A stretch of DNA of 5,057 nt. It comes from Nanobdellota archaeon (GTDB lineage Archaea > Nanobdellota > Nanobdellia > Woesearchaeales > BS150m-G63). Positions 1 to 4,236 of the stretch are shown here, piece by piece; positions within the stretch are counted from its first letter, which is position 1, and each line of letters begins with the position of its first letter. The notes beneath the pieces were generated by a model. It was not told the origin of the DNA. It worked only from the letters and a program-made list of their open reading frames with translations, and did not search any database. The stretch is taken from NCBI GenBank assembly GCA_023137655.1, contig JAGLOT010000057.1, positions 1-5,057 of the forward strand, read 5' to 3'. Position numbers and translations under genes: made by a program.

Positions 1-155
1 TCGTCGATTAATCCGACCCCAGTCATCCTAACTTTTGCGTGACCATGTTTTCCAGGTCTTGAAACTTGAATATCTGTTACTTTACAGGCCCTACCATCTA
101 TAACAACAGTACTTCCTTTTTTAATTGTGCTTACACATACAGGTTTTGTTGACAT
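1..155 (-). CDS. eif5a: Translation factor aIF5A, N-terminal part (runs off left edge)
   Basis: This is the archaeal homologue of eIF5A/EF-P, which binds the ribosomal E site, relieves stalled peptide-bond formation and, in eukaryotes, also promotes termination. The visible 51 codons start MSTKPVCVSTIKKGS and form the N-terminal SH3-like barrel. The diagnostic loop SRPGKHGHAK lies at residues 32-41, and Lys36 in PGKHG is the expected site of hypusine or deoxyhypusine modification. The S1/OB-type C-terminal domain (roughly 80 more residues in the family) lies outside the window. The start is fixed by a GAGGT ribosome-binding site eight bases upstream; an ATG between the two is out of frame. 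It lies downstream of the aRF1 and SprT-like genes on the same strand but has its own TATA box. The identification is secure from the hypusine loop. Confidence 0.95.
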   Translation of the reverse strand, partial: MSTKPVCVSTIKKGSTVVIDGRACKVTDIQVSRPGKHGHAKVRMTGVGLID

Positions 156-163
156 TTTTCATT

Positions 164-204
164 ACCTCACTTATATAATTGGGAACTCAATCCATTTTTA
201 AAGC
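164..204 (-). promoter_or_regulatory. aIF5A promoter and ribosome-binding site
   Basis: On the minus strand a TATA-like GCTTTAAAAAT (194-204) lies about 44 bases before the ATG, which would place transcription start near 174 and give a leader of roughly 20 bases. That leader contains GTGAGGT (164-170), complementary to the archaeal 16S 3' end and well spaced from the start. I see no convincing T-run terminator for the upstream SprT-like gene before this promoter, so read-through from that gene is also possible. Confidence 0.6.
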
Positions 205-233
205 TTTTGCTTTCTGATTGGTTGAAATTTGGT

Positions 234-893
234 TTATTTAGGTCCTAGGCCAAATATTTGTTTAAATTTGCCTTTATTGACTAATTTTTGCAATCTTTTT
301 TCAATTTTCTGATAATTTGGATATTCTGCTTCTTTTTCTCTGAAATCTTTAGTGTGATGATATGTTCTATTATTTACTGATTTAAATTTATGTTTTTTAT
401 GGAGCATTTCGTGATACATTACATAATCCATTGCATCAACGTCAGATAAAAGGATTTGACTAATTGTAAGGGTATCAGAACTATATTCATATGTACCTAA
501 CCTATTAATTGCCCTGTTAAACTTTAAATTTGGTCGTTCCATCAATCCATGGAAAAACTGGTTATTGATTCTATCAAAAGAATCCCTTAATATTTCAGGT
601 CCTTGATTTTTAGGTATTGCAATATGCACATTTCTTAGAAAATTGTTATATAAATCAATGTTTGTGGTGTTTTGTTTTCTCTTGAAGATTTTTAATAAAA
701 GGCATTGTATTAATCCAATTTGAATTTCATCACTTACGCCTTCCCATTCCTTACTCATTTTTATGGTTAAATTATTTCCGGATAATCTAATGTTTCCATT
801 AAATCCTTTAAATTTACCAGAATATTCTAAATTACAAGCATGGGAACAAGGTTTGTTAAAAAGTTCCTGATAAGAATAATTGATTAGATTCAT
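234..893 (-). CDS. SprT-like zinc metalloprotein (archaeal family)
   Basis: This 219-residue protein is predicted to be a soluble zinc metallopeptidase of the SprT/Spartan fold. The C-terminal half (about residues 100-205) has the family layout: a helix with FDRINNQFFHGL, a strand pair around RLGTYEYSSDTLTIS, and the zinc helix YHEMLHKKH with HEMLH at 161-165 (His161, Glu162, His165). A further motif YHHTKDF supplies the likely third ligand, His180. The first 100 residues form a separate conserved-looking module (GLIQCLLLKIFKRK, NNFLRNVHIAIPK) of unknown role. No signal peptide or membrane segment is visible. The start ATG overlaps the aRF1 stop (ATGA) and has no Shine-Dalgarno site, so translation is probably coupled to aRF1. 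Spartan relatives cleave DNA-crosslinked proteins, but substrate and activity here are unknown. Fold assignment is good; function is inference. Confidence 0.82.
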   Translation of the reverse strand: MNLINYSYQELFNKPCSHACNLEYSGKFKGFNGNIRLSGNNLTIKMSKEWEGVSDEIQIGLIQCLLLKIFKRKQNTTNIDLYNNFLRNVHIAIPKNQGPEILRDSFDRINNQFFHGLMERPNLKFNRAINRLGTYEYSSDTLTISQILLSDVDAMDYVMYHEMLHKKHKFKSVNNRTYHHTKDFREKEAEYPNYQKIEKRLQKLVNKGKFKQIFGLGPK

Positions 894-1987
894 TGTAGTT
901 TATATCTGAGAATAGCAGCTATTTTCCCAATATCTCTTAGTTGAACTCCTTCCCTTGTTTCAGTTGAGATTAATTCTACTTTAGTTCCAAGTTCAAGTGC
1001 TTTTTCTTCAAATTCTTCTATTTTGTCATCATCTACAGATTCTGAGATTAATAAGGTTTCAACAGCACCCATTTCTAATGCCCTTCTAACTTCTTTTTCA
1101 CCATAGCTAACCTTATCTGATTCAGTGGCTAATGTTTGAAAGAATAATTGCATAATCTTTTTTTCTGTTGCTATTTCTTCGTTTGCAAGAACATCTTGAC
1201 TTTTATCAACTAATTCTTTTAAACCAAAATCTCCAGTATAACTTAAATCTTTAATTGCAATAATTTTTTGTTTAACTTGATCTGTGATGTAATTACCGTC
1301 GACAAAATCATATTTTGTAGGGCCTGGTCCTCCAACTATAATACCTTTAATCTCTGCCCTACCTAAAAATTCTTCTTTAGCAAGTTCTCCAATTCGTTTA
1401 TAGAAATCTTTAGCCGCACCTTCTCTGATTCTTGCAAATCTTTGAGCTGATTGCCCTCCTGCTCGGGTTTTCCCAGGTACATTAGAACTTGCCCTTGAAA
1501 GTGGAATTATTGCTTTACCTTTCAAAAATGCAATATCTCCATCCCTCCTATCCATAACAATTAAACCATAAACTTCTTTGGTTTCACATATGTCTTCTAA
1601 GGGGCCTGTTATGAATTCTTTATCACACCTATAAATTCGAATATTTAGGGGTGTAGGGGGCTCTAGACTCCACACTTGCAGATCACTTTGGCCCTCTCTT
1701 TCGGCCACATTACCTGAAAAAGCAACTAATCCATTTTTTGGTGTTGATTTGAATAATTTTAAGTGTTGAATCATTCTTTCTAGAGCATCAATTACATTTT
1801 TTCTGGTTGAAGCGGATTTTATGTTGGTGGCTGTGCCCTGTTCTTGTGAAAGATGTCCGATTATTTTATTTAGGTCATATCCAGCAGGAATATAGACTGA
1901 AACAAGCTCAGTATGCCTACCGCGATGTTTTTTTAAGGATTTTATTACTTTTTTTAGCTTGAATTTTGCTTTTGAGTCAAGTGCCAT
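890..1987 (-). CDS. prf1: Peptide chain release factor aRF1 (eRF1 family), short form
   Basis: This class I release factor recognises all three stop codons and triggers peptidyl-tRNA hydrolysis. Its N domain (about 1-130) carries NIKS at 55-58 and YRCDKEF (119-125), matching the YxCxxxF stop-decoding motif. The middle domain carries GGQ at 177-179 in KTRAGGQSAQRFARIRE. The C domain follows (GGPGPTKYDF at 219-228, to the end at AAILRYKLQ). NIKS and GGQ together exclude the paralogue pelota. At 365 residues it is shorter than the roughly 410 usual for archaeal aRF1. The gap is in the C domain, where TLLISES (311-317) runs directly into DDDKIEEFEEKA with no minidomain and none of its usual cysteines. 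The GTS-loop position reads HTE (25-27). Both ends of the protein look intact, so this is not a truncation. The gene overlaps the SprT-like start by four bases and ends in TGA. Confidence 0.96.
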   Translation of the reverse strand: MALDSKAKFKLKKVIKSLKKHRGRHTELVSVYIPAGYDLNKIIGHLSQEQGTATNIKSASTRKNVIDALERMIQHLKLFKSTPKNGLVAFSGNVAEREGQSDLQVWSLEPPTPLNIRIYRCDKEFITGPLEDICETKEVYGLIVMDRRDGDIAFLKGKAIIPLSRASSNVPGKTRAGGQSAQRFARIREGAAKDFYKRIGELAKEEFLGRAEIKGIIVGGPGPTKYDFVDGNYITDQVKQKIIAIKDLSYTGDFGLKELVDKSQDVLANEEIATEKKIMQLFFQTLATESDKVSYGEKEVRRALEMGAVETLLISESVDDDKIEEFEEKALELGTKVELISTETREGVQLRDIGKIAAILRYKLQ

Positions 1988-1994
1988 TTAAATT

Positions 1995-2020
1995 ACCTAA
2001 AATAAGCCATTATTTAAAAT
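1995..2020 (-). promoter_or_regulatory. aRF1 promoter candidate and AGGT ribosome-binding site
   Basis: On the minus strand, ATTTTAAATA (2011-2020) is a TATA-like box centred about 28 bases before the aRF1 ATG, which would give a leaderless or nearly leaderless transcript. An AGGT at 1995-1998, seven bases before the ATG, is a modest Shine-Dalgarno site that such a transcript would not contain. A longer transcript could start from the symmetric TTTATAAA near 2084-2091, which reads as a TATA box on both strands. Which start is used cannot be decided from the sequence. Confidence 0.45.
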
Positions 2021-2053
2021 TTGTTGCTTAGAGAGTGCCTAGAATACCCTAAA

Positions 2054-2082
2054 CTTTCCCGTAATTCCAAAACAAGGGAAAG
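2054..2082. repeat. Inverted repeat CTTTCCC / GGGAAAG upstream of tRNA-Pro
   Basis: The arms CTTTCCC (2054-2060) and GGGAAAG (2076-2082) are perfect 7-base complements separated by 15 bases. The right arm lies directly against the TATA box of tRNA-Pro and covers its expected BRE. The match extends to AAACTTTCCC against GGGAAAGCTTT if one bulged base is allowed. It could be a regulator-binding site or chance purine/pyrimidine clustering around a BRE. No protein partner is identifiable here. Confidence 0.4.
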
Positions 2083-2083
2083 C

Positions 2084-2092
2084 TTTATAAAT
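2084..2092 (+). promoter_or_regulatory. tRNA-Pro promoter (TATA box)
   Basis: TTTATAAAT, preceded by the purine-rich GGGAAAG as a plausible BRE, is centred about 30 bases before the first base of the tRNA. This predicts transcription start near 2113 and a 5' leader of about five bases for RNase P removal. The box is nearly symmetric and could also direct transcription toward aRF1. Confidence 0.7.
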
Positions 2093-2117
2093 TATTCGTA
2101 GTTTTCAAAGAATCTAA

Positions 2118-2191
2118 GGGGCTATAGTGTAGCTTGGCTATCATCTGTGGTTTGGGGCCACAGGACCCCGGTTCGAATCCGGGTAGCCCCA
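2118..2191 (+). tRNA. tRNA-Pro (anticodon UGG)
   Basis: A complete cloverleaf can be drawn. The acceptor stem is GGGGCTA (2118-2124) with TAGCCCC (2184-2190) and discriminator A2191. The D arm includes the G18G19 pair at 2136-2137. The anticodon stem is TGTGG/CCACA (2146-2150, 2158-2162) around the loop TTTGGGG, which gives anticodon TGG after T33. The variable loop has four bases, and the T arm is CCCGG/CCGGG around TTCGAAT. There is no intron, and the 3' CCA is not encoded (TAT follows), so it must be added enzymatically. TGG can read CCA directly and other proline codons by wobble. The nearest T-run is TTTT at 2218-2221, inside the eL43 promoter, so some co-transcription with eL43 is possible. 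Confidence 0.97.
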
Positions 2192-2210
2192 TATTACATA
2201 AAGCCCAAAT

Positions 2211-2225
2211 CGAAAGGTTTTAAAA
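2211..2225 (+). promoter_or_regulatory. eL43 operon promoter (BRE and TATA box)
   Basis: CGAAAGG (2211-2217) matches a purine-rich BRE and runs straight into TTTTAAAA (2218-2225), a strong archaeal TATA box. Spacing predicts transcription start near 2246 and a leader of about 12 bases, just enough to hold the AAAGGT ribosome-binding site (2246-2251) six bases before the eL43 ATG. It probably drives eL43, rpoP and pcc1 together. Confidence 0.7.
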
Positions 2226-2230
2226 CAATA

Positions 2231-2245
2231 AGTTAAAATTTAACT
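2231..2245. repeat. Perfect inverted repeat between eL43 TATA box and start
   Basis: AGTTAAA (2231-2237), a single A, then TTTAACT (2239-2245) form a perfect 7-base-arm palindrome. It begins six bases after the TATA box and ends at the predicted transcription start. A protein bound here would block initiation, so the position suits an operator. It is built only of A, T and two outer G/C pairs, so chance is a real alternative in this A+T-rich DNA. Confidence 0.45.
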
Positions 2246-2257
2246 AAAGGTAAAAAA

Positions 2258-2473
2258 ATGAAATCATCAACAAATAGATTCGGAGCAAGATATGGTGCAA
2301 AATTAAGGAAAAAGCTTTTTGAGGTTGAAAAACAACAAAAAAAGACTTATAAGTGCCCATACTGCAATTATGAAAAAGTAAAAAGAGAAGCTGCAGGCAT
2401 TTGGCATTGTAGTAAATGTGATGCAAAATTCACAGGTAAATCATATTCAATTGGCAAAGTTGAACTTAAATAA
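2258..2473 (+). CDS. rpl37ae: Large ribosomal subunit protein eL43 (L37Ae)
   Basis: This is a small zinc-ribbon protein of the 50S subunit, shared by archaea and eukaryotes. The 71 residues open with the family signature NRFGARYGAKLRKKL (6-20), a basic rRNA-binding segment. They then form a ribbon with CPYC (Cys33, Cys36) and CSKC (Cys51, Cys54), and residues 42-50 (KREAAGIWH) precede the second pair, as expected. Length is at the low end for the family; the usual basic N-terminal lead is only five residues. The start is supported by AAAGGT six bases upstream. It is first in a run with rpoP (11-base gap) and pcc1, a grouping seen in many archaea. Identification is secure. Confidence 0.96.
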   Translation: MKSSTNRFGARYGAKLRKKLFEVEKQQKKTYKCPYCNYEKVKREAAGIWHCSKCDAKFTGKSYSIGKVELK

Positions 2474-2484
2474 ATGGTGAAAAT

Positions 2485-2622
2485 ATGACTGAATACAAAT
2501 GTTTTGATTGTAATAAAAAAATTCCTACAAACTTAATTAGACGAAGGATTAGATGTCCATACTGTGGAAGTAAAATACTTTTTAAGCCTAGGACACAACC
2601 AACTAAAGTTAAGGCGCAATGA
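2485..2622 (+). CDS. rpoP: DNA-directed RNA polymerase subunit P (Rpo12)
   Basis: This 45-residue zinc protein is the archaeal counterpart of eukaryotic Rpb12. It sits in the Rpo3-Rpo10-Rpo11-Rpo12 assembly platform of RNA polymerase. The sequence begins MTEYKCFDC and has the two knuckles CFDC (Cys6, Cys9) and CPYC (Cys24, Cys27). They are joined by a basic stretch with RRRIRCPYCGSK (19-30), and FKPR follows, all diagnostic for the family. The length is normal. A GGTGA ribosome-binding site (2476-2480) lies four bases before the ATG. Its TGA stop overlaps the pcc1 ATG (ATGA at 2619-2622), indicating translational coupling. Identification is very secure despite the small size. Confidence 0.96.
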   Translation: MTEYKCFDCNKKIPTNLIRRRIRCPYCGSKILFKPRTQPTKVKAQ

Positions 2623-2846
2623 ATTATTCATGTACAATTAAAGTTGAAGGGGATCAAGGCCTTTATGACGCTTTAAAACCGGATAAATCAAAAACGCAAA
2701 GAGCTATTTGGAATTTATCAAAAAAGAAAAATACTATTGAAATTAAAATTGAGGCAATGGATATTATTGCTTTGAAAGCTTTTACAACATCTATGGTTAA
2801 ACTTATAGAAGTTTATGAAAAGGTTCAGAAAACAACCAGTCATTAG
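2619..2846 (+). CDS. pcc1: KEOPS complex subunit Pcc1
   Basis: Pcc1 is the small dimerising subunit of KEOPS, which with Kae1, Bud32 and Cgi121 makes the N6-threonylcarbamoyl modification of A37 in tRNAs reading ANN codons. The 75 residues fit the family's compact alpha/beta fold. It has a first strand (YSCTIKVEG), then LYDALKPD (15-22), strand pairs around IEIKIEAMD (40-48), and the hallmark helix ALKAFTTSMVKLIEVYEKV (51-69), which corresponds to the family ALRAxxNSxxRLI pattern. It starts inside the rpoP stop codon and ends in TAG. The other KEOPS genes are not in this window. The operon thus joins ribosome, polymerase and tRNA modification functions. Confidence is good though the family is short and divergent. 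Confidence 0.88.
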   Translation: MNYSCTIKVEGDQGLYDALKPDKSKTQRAIWNLSKKKNTIEIKIEAMDIIALKAFTTSMVKLIEVYEKVQKTTSH

Positions 2847-2874
2847 AGTTTTATTCTATAAACTGCAGGTTTTC

Positions 2875-2908
2875 TTTTAAAAGGGTATAACTCTTTAGAG
2901 TTTTTAAA
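2875..2908 (+). promoter_or_regulatory. Promoter region of prefoldin beta / UPF0147
   Basis: The 83-base gap between pcc1 and pfdB holds two TATA-like boxes. TTTTTAAA (2901-2908) is centred 25 bases before the pfdB ATG and would give a leaderless mRNA. TTTTAAAA (2875-2882), inside the palindrome CTTTTAAAAG, would give a leader of about 26 bases. Between them, AACTCT (2889-2894) and AGAGTT (2897-2902) form an inverted repeat followed by T's, which could also end the upstream transcript. No good Shine-Dalgarno site precedes pfdB, which favours the nearer box. Confidence 0.5.
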
Positions 2909-2929
2909 AAAACCACAAGGTTCGGAAAA

Positions 2930-3265
2930 ATGAATGAATCAACTGAAAAAAAATTACAGCAAATGCAACTTTTTGAACAACAAATTCAACATCTAGCTTC
3001 TCAGAAACAACAAATTCAAATGCAGATTGTAGAAATTAATTCTGCTATGGAAGAACTTTCTGATAAAGAAATCGCCTATAAAATTCTTGGCGGAATTATG
3101 GTTAAGAGAAATTCAAAAGATTTGAAGGCAGCTCTTGCTAAAGATGGAAAAGTTCTTGCATTAAAGATGGAAAAATTAGAAGAGCAAGAAGAAAAAATCC
3201 ATATCAAGGCAAAGAAATTACAAGAAGAAGTTTTAAAAGAGATGAAAGGGGCTGAAAATGAATGA
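2930..3265 (+). CDS. pfdB: Prefoldin subunit beta
   Basis: Prefoldin is a cytosolic hexamer (two alpha, four beta subunits) that holds unfolded proteins in coiled-coil tentacles and hands them to the thermosome. This 111-residue protein has the beta-subunit layout. A long Gln-rich N-terminal helix with heptad spacing (about 3-46) is followed by the short beta hairpin region AYKILGGIMVKR (49-60), where the KILGGIMV core is characteristic. A second coiled-coil helix (about 72-106), rich in Glu and Lys, completes it. Length is slightly below the usual 115-120. It ends eight bases inside UPF0147 (ATGAATGA), so the two are co-translated. The alpha subunit gene is not in the window. Identification is firm. 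Confidence 0.93.
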   Translation: MNESTEKKLQQMQLFEQQIQHLASQKQQIQMQIVEINSAMEELSDKEIAYKILGGIMVKRNSKDLKAALAKDGKVLALKMEKLEEQEEKIHIKAKKLQEEVLKEMKGAENE

Positions 3266-3500
3266 TTCTGAATTACAAGTTATTGACCTTTTGCAAGAAA
3301 TAAGTGAAGATGATTGCATTTCTAATGGGGCTAAACAAAAGATTATGAGGAGTATAGAAACAATGAGTGCAGATTCTGATGTTTCTTTGAAAGCAAATAA
3401 AGTCTTAAGTGAATTAGAAGACCTATTAGAAACTTCTGGTATGGATACTTACATAAGAACTCAAATATGGAGTGTTACTTCATTATTAGAAACATTATAA
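3258..3500 (+). CDS. UPF0147 family protein (archaeal, function unknown)
   Basis: This 80-residue acidic, all-helical, cysteine-poor protein has no membrane segment. The sequence follows the UPF0147 pattern: an N-terminal helix (VIDLLQEISED), a conserved link (CISNGAKQKIMRSIETM), a helix with KANKVLSELEDLLE, and the terminal TYIRTQIWSVTSLLE, in which RTxIW is a strong family landmark. No enzymatic residues stand out. It is a compact helical bundle, and function is unknown. It overlaps the end of pfdB, with AAAGGGG (3245-3251) as ribosome-binding site six bases before its ATG. The tight overlap suggests production in step with prefoldin beta, but any physical link is inference. Confidence 0.88.
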   Translation: MNDSELQVIDLLQEISEDDCISNGAKQKIMRSIETMSADSDVSLKANKVLSELEDLLETSGMDTYIRTQIWSVTSLLETL

Positions 3501-3525
3501 TTTCTTTTCTAGTAAGAAGATTTTT
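3501..3525 (+). terminator. T-rich terminator after UPF0147
   Basis: TTTCTTTTCT begins directly after the UPF0147 stop codon and TTTTT follows at 3521-3525. Archaeal polymerases commonly stop on such T-runs without a hairpin, and none is needed here. The site fits the end of the pfdB-UPF0147 transcript facing the convergent MscS-like gene. Confidence 0.55.
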
Positions 3526-3560
3526 GTCAGCTTCATAGGTATAAAGAAATTGGTGGTATT

Positions 3561-3574
3561 CATAAATATAAAAA
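3561..3574 (-). terminator. T-run terminator after MscS-like gene
   Basis: On the minus strand the stop codon of the MscS-like gene is followed after one base by TTTTT (3574-3570) and then ATATTTATG. This short T-run is a plausible archaeal intrinsic stop. The convergent neighbour ends 75 bases away, so transcripts need to stop within this gap to avoid overlap. Confidence 0.45.
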
Positions 3575-3575
3575 T

Positions 3576-4157
3576 TTATTTCTTTTTCTTTCTTTTAGGA
3601 ACCTTAATTACTTTTTTCAATAATAAAGAATTTGGTATAAATATTATGTCTCCACTTTTAGATTCTAGTTTAGTTTCTGTTAAGGTGATTTCATGAACTA
3701 CTGCATAAATTCTATCAAAAGAAATTTTATCCCCCTTTTTGATAATTTCTTTTTTATTTATTTTAATTCCTGCAACCATGTTTGGAATCAAATCTTTTAA
3801 TGCAAGAATTATTGAGAATGTAATTAATAAAATAATTGCAATTGAGATTATGTTTAATAATAATGTGGTTATGCCTAATTGGTTTAATGCCATAATTATT
3901 GTTATTAGATAAATAATTAAAGTGATTGTTGAACGAATTATATTTTCAACAGAAATTTTTATTTTAACTTTCTTTTTTATAGTTTCATCTATTTTCATAT
4001 CTTTAAGGAATCTCTTAAGTAAGGAATTAACAACTCTTCCAATTATAAAACCTATAAGTAGAATGAGAACTGCAACCAGAATATTTGTAAATATACCAGA
4101 CACTAAATTATCAATAAAATCAATTCCAGTGTTTATTGTTATATTTTGTGATTGCAT
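3576..4157 (-). CDS. Small MscS-like mechanosensitive channel family protein
   Basis: This integral membrane protein of 193 residues is related to the small-conductance mechanosensitive channel MscS, which opens under membrane tension and releases solutes. Three hydrophobic segments are visible at about 22-43, 74-93 and 97-120. The third leads into LKDLIPNMVAGIKI (120-133), equivalent to the pore helix and beta-domain junction of MscS. KKGDKISFD (140-148) and GDIIFIPNSLL (169-179) then form the core of the beta domain and are the clearest family landmarks. The protein stops just after the beta domain with the basic tail KVPKRKKKK, lacking the C-terminal alpha/beta cage of typical MscS (about 280 residues). 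The frame ends naturally, with no sign of a lost 3' part. Family membership is good; gating activity is unproven. Confidence 0.82.
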   Translation of the reverse strand: MQSQNITINTGIDFIDNLVSGIFTNILVAVLILLIGFIIGRVVNSLLKRFLKDMKIDETIKKKVKIKISVENIIRSTITLIIYLITIIMALNQLGITTLLLNIISIAIILLITFSIILALKDLIPNMVAGIKINKKEIIKKGDKISFDRIYAVVHEITLTETKLESKSGDIIFIPNSLLLKKVIKVPKRKKKK

Positions 4158-4178
4158 AATCTAAAATTAGCGATTTGT

Positions 4179-4188
4179 CTTAAAAACC
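4179..4188 (-). promoter_or_regulatory. MscS-like gene promoter (TATA box, leaderless spacing)
   Basis: On the minus strand GGTTTTTAAG, preceded by the purine-rich AAAACAAAA as BRE, is centred about 26 bases before the ATG. Transcription would then begin at or next to the start codon. No Shine-Dalgarno site lies between, consistent with leaderless translation. It stands back to back with the DRG promoter, about 20 bases apart. Confidence 0.6.
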
Positions 4189-4206
4189 TTTTGTTTTCAA
4201 GAAATC

Positions 4207-4214
4207 TTTTTAAA
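4207..4214 (+). promoter_or_regulatory. DRG GTPase promoter (TATA box)
   Basis: TTTTTAAA, preceded by AAGAAATC as a possible BRE, is centred about 26 bases before the DRG ATG, so a leaderless mRNA is predicted. A G-run GGGGG (4229-4233) just before the start resembles a Shine-Dalgarno site but would lie at or outside the transcript start. Confidence 0.58.
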
Positions 4215-4236
4215 CCAATAGGGGTTTTGGGGGATT

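Noticed and set aside
160..162. Earlier ATG for aIF5A
   Set aside because: It is out of frame with the gene, and the ATG at 153-155 is better spaced from GAGGT.
1030..1045. Frameshift or deletion error explaining the missing aRF1 minidomain
   Set aside because: The reading frame is continuous and the flanking C-domain motifs are intact on both sides, with no leftover minidomain sequence.
890..1987. Pelota (Dom34) instead of aRF1, suggested by the short C domain
   Set aside because: NIKS, YxCxxxF and GGQ are all present, and pelota lacks these release-factor motifs.
2118..2191. tRNA intron or a split tRNA
   Set aside because: The anticodon loop is a normal seven bases and all arms close without an insertion.
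2244..2426. 60-codon open frame on the minus strand opposite eL43
   Set aside because: It lies antisense to a secure ribosomal protein gene, has a low-complexity hydrophobic translation and no ribosome-binding site or promoter of its own.
3922..4164. 80-codon open frame on the plus strand opposite the MscS-like gene
   Set aside because: It is the antisense shadow of hydrophobic membrane segments; the minus-strand frame has the recognisable GDIIFIPNS motif and a promoter.
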